DNA of 64,000 nt, taken from contig JAWWNJ010000016.1 of the NCBI GenBank assembly GCA_037176885.1, positions 1,860,001 through 1,924,000 of the forward strand, written 5' to 3'. A program made the translations under genes and the position numbers. The notes beneath the pieces were generated by a model. It searched no databases. It had not been told where the DNA came from and saw nothing but the letters and a program-made list of their open reading frames with translations. This stretch comes from Favolaschia claudopus (taxonomy: Eukaryota > Basidiomycota > Agaricomycetes > Agaricales > Mycenaceae). Position 1 is the stretch's first letter. Every line of letters starts with the position of its first letter. Shown here in pieces: positions 11,571 to 22,934 of the stretch.

Positions 11571-14500
11571 ATGCACTGCGTTGGAAATGAAGGAGCGAGT
11601 CAATGAACAGAATGGAGCGCTGAGGAGGCGAGGTAAGAGAAGGAGAGTGAAGGAGTTAACCCTAGAGTAGGGTCAGTCGAAGATAGTGAAAAGCAAAGAC
11701 GCACCGCGGTATATATAGGCCTCACCGGCAATTGCCGAACACCCGCAAACCCAACAACTTTGCTCGCAAATCGTCCCATTCACGGCGCCGAGGCCACGCG
11801 TCCACGTCGTACGATGTCTCAGAATACGTGGCAAGGATTCCGCAGCACCTGCCAAGCGAAAGACGGCGAGGTGGGTGGGTAACGGGACGGGGATTGAATT
11901 CAGTGAAAATATTCGTAAGTGCGTTGGAACCGCATAGAAGCAGTGGCGCACCTTCTCGATTGTTTCACAAAATGATGCGATCAGACGGAGGGTCGTAACG
12001 CCGAGAAGGATGGGGGAAAGGGTCGAGGAAAGCAGAGAGTTGAGATAGGGGTGAATGGGTGATTTGGACGTGGAGGCAAGGCTGCGCGCACAAGAGCGGT
12101 AGAAACTGGTAGATTTTACTCAAAACTGAGGAACTTAAGTTCCCAAATAGGAAGATCTTAGCTTCACACGGCCATACAAGCGAGGCAAGTTGACACACAC
12201 CTGAAATTCTTCCGGTCCCAGCAACGCTCCAATTCCTCCGATCGCTCCAGAACCTTCTCCGACGTCGCGGGTATCCATTTGCAACCGGTAGTGGTAACTT
12301 TGAGTGGTACTGCGCCGGTAGGAGGTGTCCAGACACCGGTTTTCGAAAATTCGAGGGCAGCGCACAGTGCTCGTTGACGGGCGTTCCTGAGCGGGAAAGC
12401 TGTTGGACTGGAAGGTTTGAATGTAGATATACAGGGGACTACACACTTGAGTCGCGAAGGCGTCGTAGCCCAGTGTCCGCAGCCGTCGATGGTGGTGGTA
12501 AAAGCCAATGTTTGGAATTTCCTGTTTCGGCGACAATATCGTTGATCCGCTCGGCGATCAATTCGTCACGTCTCCCTCTCCCTCCATCTCATTTTTTTGA
12601 AGGCTCTTTGCCCACGATCCAGCCCCCAGCGCCAAGTCTCAACATATCGGCATGGCGCGCTCACGCGCGCGCGACGCGTCTGGACGGCGAATCGACGGGA
12701 AACCGCGGCATCTAATTCCATGGGTCTATTTCGACGATTTTCTCTGATTTCGAGCTGGCTCGGACATTGCGCGGGGTGTTCTCTCGGCCACAATTTCTTT
12801 CGGCTGTCTGATTTACGAAAACTCGATGCTTCTGAATGATAACGAACTCTGTGCTTCGAGTCCTGGACTTATGGCAATTTTGTGCTATGCTTTCCTGCTT
12901 AGACCAAGACGTCCGAGTCACAAAAACAGGGCAAATCTAATTGTTCTAGGCGCTGGAGATTCGTTTACTTGTTCTCTGAGTCGTATAATCTGACAACGCT
13001 AATCATTTGGGTTATGTACCACTCATCAAGACGCAATTACGGCGAGGTACGGGTGCAAATAATTCAGTCAGGGTCGTCTACAACCGGAGAGCTGGACTCT
13101 CGGCTTGCCGTCTTCACCGTCTTCACCCCGGGCTGACTCTGGCTGGTACTTAGCTTTCTGCCCTCCAAGTTCTGTGTCAGGATCGATGAACTGAATTTTC
13201 TCAGTGTCGGCGCGGAAAGTGGATGAATGTTTCCGTCTGCTCCTCCGCGCGGATCAGCGACGCGCCCTCTTTGAAATCTTAACGTCATTCACTCCGCGCT
13301 ACCAACAATTCGGTTCATTGTGTACTTCATTCCCTCTCATTCTAAACCACTTCTGGGGCTGAGGTGGGTGTGGGTGTTCAAATGCGAGCTAAACTATGTT
13401 CCCTGGCCGAGGATGCTGAAAAATCGACCGATTCGAGCGCGGCGCCCGACACATATAACTCCGTGAGTTGATTTATCCAAAACAAATTTCGGTGATTTCG
13501 TTGCGACGGAGAACTTCAGCCGACACCGTTCTGGCAGGTTTGGACCTAACACGACCAAACCAACCCTTCTTTCGTCCCACCACCACCTTCCCCCCATTTC
13601 GACTTCAGAAAATCCCCTTCGTGGCTTTTCTCGCCCTTCCTTCGACCTCTCCTTCTCATCCTACCTCATCAGCCCCCCCCCCTACGATGCGTTTACTACA
13701 TGTATCGTCGTCCCGCGAGCAAGGCTTCGAGTAAGTTCGCACCTGCTTCATTTTTTCGCTCATTTCAACGGCTTTTTCCTTCAAGATTTGGCCGCCGGCA
13801 GGCTAACCCGCCCCCGACGCGTACAGCAGCGGATTCCGCCCCCGCCCGTCAAGTTTTCGGTTGCTGCCGTCGCCGCGGACGCGCCGCGCAGCGGCGCTAT
13901 TGCGTTGACACGACGTATCGCCGTCCCGCAAGCGACGCTTTTGGTATGTGGTTCTTCATTTGCTTTTTTCGCTCATTCTGACAGCGTCTTTTGAGGACTT
14001 TTGGCCGCCGGCAGGCAAATACTCGCCCCAACGCACAAAGCAGCAGGTCCCGACGCTTGCGTTGTTGCCGCCGTCACTGTAGCGCCGCGCAGCGGCGCCA
14101 TCACTTTGACACGACATATCGACTTCCCGTGAGCGGGACTTCGGGTGAAGGCAATCTCTTCCCTCCATTTTGCCCTGTTTCGACGCGTTTTCCTTGGAGG
14201 TTTTGGCTGCCGGCAGGCGAAAACCTCCCCCAAATCATCCCAAAGCGGCGAGTTTGAAGACCTTTCTCGTCGTCTCCACCACTGCGCCACGAAGCGGCGC
14301 TCTAGCTGCGGGTAGTACGGTGAGCTTCATTTTCTTTGTCTTACGATCTCTCGTCCTCTCACTCCTCTTCCCAGCGTTTCGTAATATTTTCTTGATGTCG
14401 GTTAGCTTAGGTGAGGTAAGCTTTCCCTTCCTTTGTTTCAAGTCTTTCATCTATTACCCAAGCCGTCCCCACGTCCAGGACGTCGATGACTATATGTATC

Positions 14501-15915
14501 GACGTCCCGCGAGCGGGTTGCATAAGGGCTATTCCTTGTCACTCTATTATTTATCTTACCTTCAAGTACAGCCTTATCGCCTCCACCCCCTCCATTTTGA
14601 AACTCGACATTTCGCCGTCCGCCGAGCAACGTTTCCACCCGGAATAGTACGTTGGCTCGCTGTTTGATCGTGTTTTCATGCTGATTTCCCGTTGTCAGAT
14701 TCAAAATTTCTCCGCTGCGCGGCCAAGCTCACCATCGACCCCCAAGCCCTCAGATCAAAATTCGATTTTTGAGTGTCCGCCGAGCGACGCTTCCAGCTGG
14801 TAATCAGGTGTGTAATCCTGCTCATTTCATTGATTTCCTAACTAACTCTTGACCTTCAGATAATTTTTCTTCCCGCTGCGCGGGGCACTCCAACGTCATC
14901 GACGCTGACGCAGCCGATTTGAAAATTTGAGATCACTTGTGTTCAGGTGTGTTTTGAACCCTTTTTCATGCGATTTTAGTCTGAGTTCAAGGGCTAGATT
15001 TTTTTCTTTCCGCTGCGCGGTGCATACCATTTCAATCTCAACACCCTAAACGGCGTCAAACTCGTCAAGTCTGCAAGTTGCGGTATTTTTTCTCCGCTGC
15101 GCGGCCGAATTGGTGAGTGCGCTACTCCCTATCTCTGCAATTCAAGATTTGAATTGTGCATACAAGTGGATTCTTTCTTCTGGGCGGCAGCCGTCAAGTC
15201 CCTCGGCTTCTTTCAATCTTTCTTCTCATTTCCAAGTCTCTCGATATTCTTCCTATGCTGTCAATTCGGTGAGCTTCTCTAATTCTAGTATCTTCTTGCT
15301 GACTGTGACGATTTCAAGACCTCGACTATTCATAGCGGACTTGAAATTTCTCCTCAAAGGTGCGTACGGACTTCAAATTATCACGACGTACGAAATTCAG
15401 GGTCCATTACCCCGGTAGCCAGTAACTAGATCTGTAGCCCTGGATCTCCGCCGTAGATTAGCGTCGGTAGAATGTCCCCAAACGGAGCGGGAAACGGCCT
15501 TCGTAAGGGTCCAAAAATCAAAAAATTTCTCCGTAGTCAGTAAATACCAACCAAATAAAAGTATTCCCTTTGAGGACGAGCGCCGAAAACCTATAAGTCT
15601 GAGGTGGGTGAGTCGCTTGCGACCTTGGTCGCGCGGCGAGCTTAGTCGTGTGGTGAGCGTGGCGGCGGCTGGAAATTTCCTTTTTGGGAAGCAAAGAGTT
15701 CCGATATGTTCTTTAATGGCTTCGATGGATTGCATAATATTAGTTTCTCGGTCAGTGTGTCTGGTATCCACCGTTGTTGCTGTTCGGATGTGTTTTTGTA
15801 TGATCACTTTAATGAGTATGCCGTTGTATCGTTGCTGATTAAGTAACCTTCTGGATCTCGAGAAATTTGCACAGATCTGAGCATCGACGGAAGCAGACTC
15901 ACCTCATGTATCGCC
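10961..15915. repeat. Second, partial copy of the large tandem duplication
   Basis: This block is the direct repeat of 1-4948. The downstream part of the unit (4949-10960) is not repeated after it. Instead, 15916-17448 is new sequence carrying an NTF2/SnoaL-like gene. After that, about 180 bp related to 4949-5128 resumes at lower identity. A real recent duplication, or two haplotypes joined end to end by the assembler, would look the same here. Confidence 0.95.
13440..15407 (+). other. Plus-strand repeated exon-intron modules, copy 2
   Basis: This is the duplicate of the module array at 2480-4440, with the same introns and the same APRSGA-encoding and CCGCTGCGCGG repeats. One-base indels shift some frames relative to the first copy, mostly before 14000. 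From about 14050 on the two copies are nearly identical. Confidence 0.4.
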
Positions 15916-16110
15916 TGGCGCACACAATCTTGAACACATAGCGTCTGTCTACGAGAGACTACGCGCGCGGTGACTTCCTCGACCGGCATGTCACGTTTTC
16001 CCGCCATCAGATGGCGCATCAATGATTTATAACTCAACAACGACACCAAAACGATATATTGCAGGAAACCAGTAGGAAACGTTCTATTCATCCTTCCACG
16101 CATTCCACTT

Positions 16111-16673
16111 CTAGAACAGCGGGTGGGTGCTGACAGGATTTTCCGGCACCTCCTCCACAACATCCCAATGCTCCACAATGCACGTCCCATTATAGCGGTA
16201 GATATCCAAAATCGCCGTCGGGCGCGGCATGAAGCCGTCCGCGCGCCAATGCACCCATGCAAAAGGCGGCTTGAAGGAGGTGTGCAAGATCTGCACGGTG
16301 ACGGAAAGGTTGGACGATTTATCGAGGAGGGGGTAGACGAAGTTGAACGACGCGAGTTGGCCGTCGGTGATGTCGGGTTTGTGGTTTATGTAGTCGGAGG
16401 TGAGGTGGCTATAGGCACCGACGATGTCCCTGAGGAGAAGATAGTCAGAATAAAAATGATAGAGGAGCAGGGATCTTATTAATTGAGAGCGAGGACGAAC
16501 CTGGAAATGTAGAATTGGTCGTTGAACTGGTCGTTTATTGCCTGCTGTTCCACGATAGTGGCGGGCTTAACAACGCAGGGAACGGGGGTGGGTGTGTCCG
16601 CTGCATGCGTGGTAGCAACAAACCCGACTAGAGTAAGGGTAAGAGTGGTGAAGAAGGCAGTTGAGAAGCGCAT
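16111..16673 (-). CDS. Secreted NTF2/SnoaL-like protein 1
   Basis: There are two exons. The first encodes a hydrophobic signal peptide (start MRFSTAFFTT) and a short region ending FYISR. One 70-80 bp intron follows, with the acceptor immediately before GGACATCGTCGG. The second exon has the pattern DIVGAYSH..., an IL(H)TSF-PP-WVHWRADGF stretch and the end EHWDVVEEVPE...HPLF. That C-terminal pattern is typical of the SnoaL-like/NTF2-fold family annotated as predicted aldol-condensation-type enzymes. The product is about 163 residues. Fold assignment is from motif recognition; substrate is unknown. The signal peptide predicts secretion. Two paralogues lie at 37.4 and 38.8 kb with the same intron position. 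The start was chosen because it opens the signal peptide just inside a TATA box. Confidence 0.8.
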
Positions 16674-16720
16674 GTTGTTTTTGTTTAGGAAGCGTGTATT
16701 GAAAGAGAGCAAGTGGCGCA

Positions 16721-16730
16721 TCTTATATAC
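16721..16730 (-). promoter_or_regulatory. TATA box of NTF2/SnoaL-like gene 1
   Basis: On the minus strand this reads GTATATAAGA, about 48 nt upstream of the start codon. The paralogue at 39.36 kb has an equivalent TATA motif at a matching distance. Confidence 0.6.
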
Positions 16731-17448
16731 CGAACTCGCAGAGCTGATTCCTACGCATGAATGACTCAGGGCTGAATAAGATGAGGCGGAACTTGTCCGG
16801 TGGAAGGGATAACGGGATGGAGTGTCGCAACTTGAGGTTTATAACAGTGAGAGAATTAGGAATCAATATTATGTTGAAGATAGCCTGAGGGCCTTTTAAG
16901 GGGTGCAAGTCATCTTTTGTTGCAATTAGGAATCAACATTATGTCTGTGCGCCCGCGGTCACAGAAATTAGGAATCGGTTATTACGCTTGGAAGAATTCT
17001 GACACTGCAATGCGTCGAGTTCACTCGGCTACAGTCCGCGCTGTCATTAATATAGACCGTAAAGCTTTCTCTTCTCTTTTGAAACGAGGAAAGAGGAACA
17101 CTCGAGAGTGTTGCGAAAAAAGAACATGAAGGATATTTCGGCAGTCAGCGTGATTGCATCACAGCTCTGTGATCACGGAGATCGCCGAAGTCTCTTGCTC
17201 TTAACGCTCATGTCCGTTTTCTATTCGACGACGTCCGGAACACAAACGAAGCGGAGTATATTTGTGGACGTCAGAGTTTATTGCTTCGGCCTTCCGGGTT
17301 AGCCGCTGGTTAGCCGTTGCCGTTTTCCCTACCTGTACGACGGCAGATGCAAGGCAAGGAATCAAGGGACCGACGGTTGACAGCCTGCTGGCGAAATCTC
17401 AATTTGAATCCCCACCTATTGTAAGTCTCCCAGCCGCCCGAGCCAACA

Positions 17449-17625
17449 TTGTACTTGCTATATATAGTGTTTAGCGCTTCCATTGCCCAGCGGACGACGG
17501 AGAGGATCTTCAGGGCCGTGTAAACTTCCTTCCTTCCGAGCCGTAGCGCCGGCCAAGTGGATATTGCACGGCACGTTTTTCGAAAACATTCAATTGGCAT
17601 CATCTCTACGCGAACGAGCAACTGC
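17449..17625. repeat. Short dispersed repeat shared with 4949-5128
   Basis: This is the second occurrence of the 180-bp block, at about 90 percent identity. That is clearly lower than the near identity of the adjacent large tandem copies, so it has a different history. Confidence 0.85.
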
Positions 17626-17653
17626 CGTTTTTCACTTCTGCCATATCAACTGT

Positions 17654-17841
17654 AGGCCCCCGGTCACTACCTACTAGGTCGGTCCGGAATAGGGTAAATC
17701 TGCCTCGAAAAATCGCGATTTTGGGTCCGGGAAATAGGGTAACTCTGCCTCCAATCGAGGGAGGTCGGACCAAGGTCAAAATTTCAACCTAATTGCTGCC
17801 CAAATGGGCGGACCGACCTCATAGGGAGTAGCCGGGGGCCT
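17654..17841. mobile_element. 188-bp MITE with 8-bp target duplication
   Basis: The ends are inverted repeats beginning AGGCCCCCGG and both containing AGGTCGGTCCG further in. The flanks carry a perfect 8-bp direct duplication TCAACTGT at 17646-17653 and 17842-17849. The interior is non-coding. An 8-bp duplication fits hAT-like or related superfamilies. It lies in the upstream region of the peroxidase gene. Confidence 0.85.
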
Positions 17842-20746
17842 TCAACTGTCCAGTCTGAACTGGTTTTAGTTGCCAGTGGATTAGCACCGAGCACGCGCAA
17901 TTTGGTGAGTGTATCGATGTACTTCTTTCATATCCGCTATTTGAGGACCATGGTTTTCACAATGGAGTTGCCCGGTTCGCAGCCACAATTCGAAATCAGG
18001 CCAAGCATTTTTGGATCTCCGGGGCGAAGCAAAATCCGAACTGCATAATCCGAAATGCATGCATGTACTCAAAACAGGCCTCGTCGCGATGTCGGAAGGA
18101 TCCACCGAGTAACTGCTGTGCCGCGGTAACGTACTCGCAACCTCGTCAGGCATTTTCGCGGTCATTCAAGACCGCCCTACAAGTAATCTACATACGCTTG
18201 CTTCAAAAGGTGCGTATCCTCCCCCTCATTTCTAACTATTTTCGCACTTCAACATCTCTCTTCTCGTTTTTCTTAATGCTTACCCTCTCGCACTCAGCCG
18301 TCTTCGCAGCCACCGCAGCGACGGTCAGAGCGTACACCTGGCCGTCTCCACAAATTGACGCCCTCGAAACCGCGCGTTTCGATGCGCACACAGGCGTCCT
18401 TCTTCCCGGTGTTCAGCCCTGTAATCATTTCCAACTTGAAGCGAATACCGGGAGGTCGAATGCCGCGGATTGGGTTCGGGCGGTGCGTTTATTATAATCT
18501 ATCCGTCTCTCGTTGTTTTGCTTCCGGCTTCGATTCGGGAGCCCGGTGCATTCCATGAATAGATTGGATGATCTCATATACAATCTCGCCAGGCATATCA
18601 TGACATGGCGACACACAATATCGCGGACGGTACCGGAGGGCTCGATGCCTCCATCCGGTTCGATGAGGAACGACTTCGTCCGGAGGTGCGTGTGTCTACG
18701 CTCATCTTGCCTTCGCTCTTCTCAGGCTCCTCTTTTTCAATTCTTTCTCTCCGTTGCATTCTCGCTGGTGAAATCTTTGCTGTTCATTTTCCTCTCGTGA
18801 AATCTGTTTATCGACTGTATTCTCACTCATTACTTAGAACCCAGGCCAGTAACCATATGAAGTTTGATTGATCAATTGCGGTATACGCCGAAAATCAGGT
18901 TCAAGCACTGTTTGTTTAAACAGCACACGGGCTACCTATGTTCCCCTACGAACTACACTGTAGGTCGGGGCTGGAGCCTGTTTAAGACCGATTAAGCACA
19001 TTGTTAATCAGTGATTAACAAAACACCCTAACGAATCAAGTGAGGAAACAAAAACTGTATATTCACGAACCCCTACCTACATACAGGGGGCGTTTATCGA
19101 CTGATTAACAAAACGGCGTTGATCAACGATTCAACCTAAAGAGTGTTCGTTGAACCGTTTAACAAAACAGCAGAACATGAAACAGCAAAGAAACTTGTCG
19201 GGGAGAAGAGAAAGGCGAACGACTGCTCGTCTTATCGAGAAGACAAGCAGAAGGTTAATGCAAGAAATAAATACGTACCGTGTTCGCACTTGATATCGCT
19301 GTGCATAACGTTGCCGACGCCGCATCACAAGATGCTAGTCAAATCGAGAAGGATGGGCGCAAATTGCTAGACAGATGAGTTAGGACAAAAGGGGCACGGC
19401 ATCCTGAGCGTTGTGGGTACCAAGGCAAGTGGGGACGCACCTGAAGCAAATTGCAGTTAAAATATCTGATCTGGCTGCTGGCGAGCGGACGAATGTACAG
19501 GTGACGGAACGCTGCAGCATTTGATGTCGGAAAGAGGAGAGGTCCTGTACACGAATAGTTTGTCAACGCGACAGACACCCGACAACGTACCTCCGAACAC
19601 TCCAACCTGGGGAAACCATGGCTTGAACCCATCGTATGAATGAATGAATGAATGAACGACAGAGATCTGTCAGGAGCGCGCGTACACCTTGTGATGTACG
19701 GCGAGAAAAAAGGTTGTCGAAGGGGTGGACACTGGACACGCGGTCGCGACGACGAGTTGCTTCAGCCGGAGAGAACGGGCGAGCGGTCACTAGTAGGATG
19801 TGTGGAGGAAGCGCATCAGGCTTGTGGAAGGTGAACTCGCGCCAGCACTTCTGAGCGCGAAGGGGACAGGATGGGTGGTGGGAGAGGACAAAAAAGCGTG
19901 TGAGTCACTGTGACGGATGTGACACAAACAATACGTGAATTCACACACTGTCACGACTTTTAAAAAAAATGCGTTCCGTCCAAGTTCCAACTTCAACACT
20001 TGCAAATTTTCTTGTCGCGAGGGCCGAAACTCGCTCACTCTTTCATACTCTGGAATTTTTCGTTTTCTCACTAGACACGGGTGCATCAACGTCTTTGTTG
20101 CTGATTGAATTTTAATTTTTCATCGTGTCGGGCCTCGGCTCAGATAAAGATTGATTTGCGCATTCATCCAAGTTGCTAACTGAGTAAAAGTCAAAATTTG
20201 AACAACTTGCGTGTTTCAAGATCAATGATATCAGCCCCGAGGATTCTCGTCCATAATTGAAAGAGGTTCTTTAAAGTTTATTCTACTTCTGTCAAAGAAG
20301 GCTACTATCCCCCCCCACCGCCCCGGACACACCTACTACTCGGACACTTCCATATTTCTCAGCCATTTCTTGACCGTTTTTCGAGATTTCTGGCTCAAAC
20401 TGTTCCTCTACTTCCGGCCTATCATCTGATAAAGCACCTTGGCCCAATTATGCTCTCGGCCTCCTCCAGAATCGGTGCAAGTTACCAAATCAGGCTATTT
20501 TGATGATTATACTGTACAGAGTGGTTTTTCAAAGCACAAACCATCGAGAGACGTTATCTGTCAATGGAGAGTCCATGAAATAATGTGCATACCAATTTAT
20601 AGTCCGCCAGGATGTCTAAGTCCCAACAAATGTCGAAAATACGCCATCAGATTATGTAATATCATCAACCTCTTTCTCAATCAACACCCGCCGCCCATTC
20701 GCGGGCACCCTTGCAAGGGGCAAGCTCCCTGGGCAAGCTGGGAGCT

Positions 20747-22811
20747 ATGCCAGCCCAAAAACATGTCGATCCCTCCCAGGAAGAGCGCATAGCTTTGGCA
20801 ATGGCCGCCGTCCGGGAAGGGAAATACTCCCAGCGCGCCGCTGCCAAGATGTACACTGTCCCGTCCAGTACACTCAATGACCGCCTTCGCGGAGTTCAGA
20901 CGCGTTCCGACTCTCATTCGGATCAGTTTAAGCTCCCACCGGGCACGGAGCGCGTGCTCGTTGATTGGTGCCACTTCCTCCACCTGACAGCGCATCCGCT
21001 TAACCGGCAAACCATCTACCCAAAGGTCAAAGCCTTGTGCGGGGAGACACCTGGGCATAATTGGCTTGATAGATTCTTGAAGCGCCATGAATTTGACTTA
21101 GAAACTGGCAAAACTACGGGCCTTGACCCGAAACGCGCGCGCGCATTTAATTACGCGACTATCCAGGACTACTTTGAGAAATTGAAGGCCATCATTGATG
21201 AGAAGAAGATTCCATGGCATAATATCTTTAACATGGATGAAAAGGGCATTCAGTTGGGTGGTGGTCGGAAGAATCGTGGCGTGAAATATATCTTGTCGCG
21301 TCACACGCGTTCGCGCTATCGAACTTCCGATTCCAATCTTGAACTTGTCACGGTGATTGAATGTATATCTGCCACGGGAGAAAAACTCCCCCCTGGATTT
21401 GTCTTGCAAGGGAAGAGGTTACTCAAAAGATGGTTCTCCGAAGCAACGCAAGGTGCAGGCTGGTAAGATCAATATCATCAACTACTTGCTGTTTACTCAA
21501 ATTTCACAAAGTATCAGCGTCTCTGACAATGGCTGGACTGACGACCATCTCTGTCGAGAATGGTTCATCAAAGTTTTCATTCCCTGGTTCATCGCACACA
21601 ACATCGGCGACGATCCCGGGCTCGTTGTCTGGGATGGACACAGATCACACGAAACCCTCTCCCTCCTCGAGATCGCCCTAAAACACAATGTCACGCTCTT
21701 CAGTCTCCCGGCTCACACCACACACAACACTCAGCCACTAGATGTCGGTGTTTTTGGTCCCACAGAACGTAAATGGGGCGAGAAATGTGATGAAATGGCT
21801 GACATCGGCCTGAAAGTCACGAAGGAGAATGTAATTGAGGTCTATCTAGAAGTCCGCGAGAAGGCAATCACAAAGGCTAACATACTCAGCGCCTTTCGCA
21901 AGACCGGAATTCGGCCCCTCAACCCCGCTGTCTTCACCGAGGAGGACTACGCGCCGAGCTGGTCTACATCTACCCAGCCACACCTCCCCGAGACATATCC
22001 CCGCGCGGCATCGCCGCCACCCAACGACCCTGGTCCCGGCAGCCCCGTCCAGCAGCAGGCATCCCCCGCAATTGACCGCACTCGCCGAGGTCGTGCCGCA
22101 TTAAGACAATTGCCGGCGAATGCTTCCCGTACCGACTTGTGGGCCAAGATCGAGACCTTGAAGGCAGAATTGGCCACAGCTAACGAGAAGGCCGAAGCAG
22201 CCAATGCCCACGCAATTTTAATGGCACGGGAGAACCTCAAAGTCAATAATTTGCTGAACGCGAAGTCGGGGAAGAACAAGGAAAATGGCCGAGGGCATTT
22301 TCAAGGAGCCGCACGATGCTTAACAGCCGGCGAAGGGTTGGAGCAGAAACGACAGGAGGCACGGGAGAAGGAGGAGAAGGATGCAGCAGCAGCTGCAAAA
22401 CGGGAGCAGCGGAAGGCTGATCAAGAAAGAAAGAAGCGTGAAAAAGAGGAACGCGCCAAAGAAGCGCAGCAGCGCCGCGCGTTGCGGGAACTAACTCGGT
22501 TGGCGAGCGAGGACGCGAAGAAGAAGCGGAAACAGACGGCAGGTCGTGGCCGTGGCCGTGGGCGCGGGCGCGGGCGGGGGAGAGGAAGAGGAGGCGGCAG
22601 AGTACCTGAATCTCAAAGGGAGAGTCCAGAGCCGGATTCGGAGAGTGAGAACTCATCGGAGGAAGCAGAAAGTCGCTCAGGAGAGTCCTCAAATGATGAG
22701 TTCGAAGGTGAAAGTGACCCGGAGGTGCCGGAGGTCGTGCGTCGAAGTGGTCGTGCCCGCCCAGATCGTCCTTGGGCGGCAAGACTAGCTGCCATTGACG
22801 AGAGCCCTTAG
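20747..22811 (+). CDS. Pogo-type DDE transposase with CENP-B-like DNA-binding domain
   Basis: Two exons (20747-21462, 21512-22811) join in frame to 671 residues through a 49-bp GTAAGA..AAAG intron. The N-terminus has a psq/Tc5-type helix-turn-helix (about residues 13-50: SQRAAAKMY.VPSSTLNDRLRG) and a CENP-B-type second DNA-binding region (about 63-118, ending NWLDRFLKRH). The catalytic domain has D164 in NMDEKGIQLG, D280 in VVWDGHRSHE and D316 in TQPLDVGVFG, giving DD35D spacing. The C-terminus is charged and coiled-coil-like, followed by an Arg-Gly repeat and an acidic Ser-rich stretch. The role is cut-and-paste transposition of element A. No internal stop is visible, so it may be active or only recently inactive. 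A Met at 20711 in the same frame is an alternative start. Confidence 0.9.
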
Positions 22812-22934
22812 CCGCAGGAAAAGCCGGGGTGTCGAGGTTCAAGAGGGTTCAGAGGTGGGGAAGATGGTGTATATACTGTATATTCAATACCAAAAAGAAT
22901 GGATAAGATTTGCGCTCTGCAGAGTGGACGGAAG

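Larger units (their letters stand above)
15916..17448. other. Segment with an NTF2/SnoaL-like gene interrupting the second tandem copy
   Basis: In copy 1 the bases TATCGCC join directly to AACATTG. In copy 2 about 1.53 kb separates them. The segment holds one gene with its promoter. Its flanks resemble those of the paralogue at 38.8-39.6 kb: both have GCAATTAGGAATCAACATTA upstream (16922 and 39545) and GATGGCGCATCA downstream (about 16008 and 38655). A GCC trinucleotide is shared at both junctions, which fits either a duplicated insertion here or a microhomology deletion in copy 1. Confidence 0.7.

Noticed and set aside
1..15915. The two near-identical 4.95-kb blocks as LTRs of a giant retrotransposon
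   Set aside because: No reverse transcriptase, integrase, primer-binding site or TG...CA ends; the match runs to the window edge and the blocks contain intron-like modules.
19563..19854. A gene within element C near 19.6-19.9 kb
   Set aside because: Only short overlapping frames on both strands, with no domain or splice-supported model.
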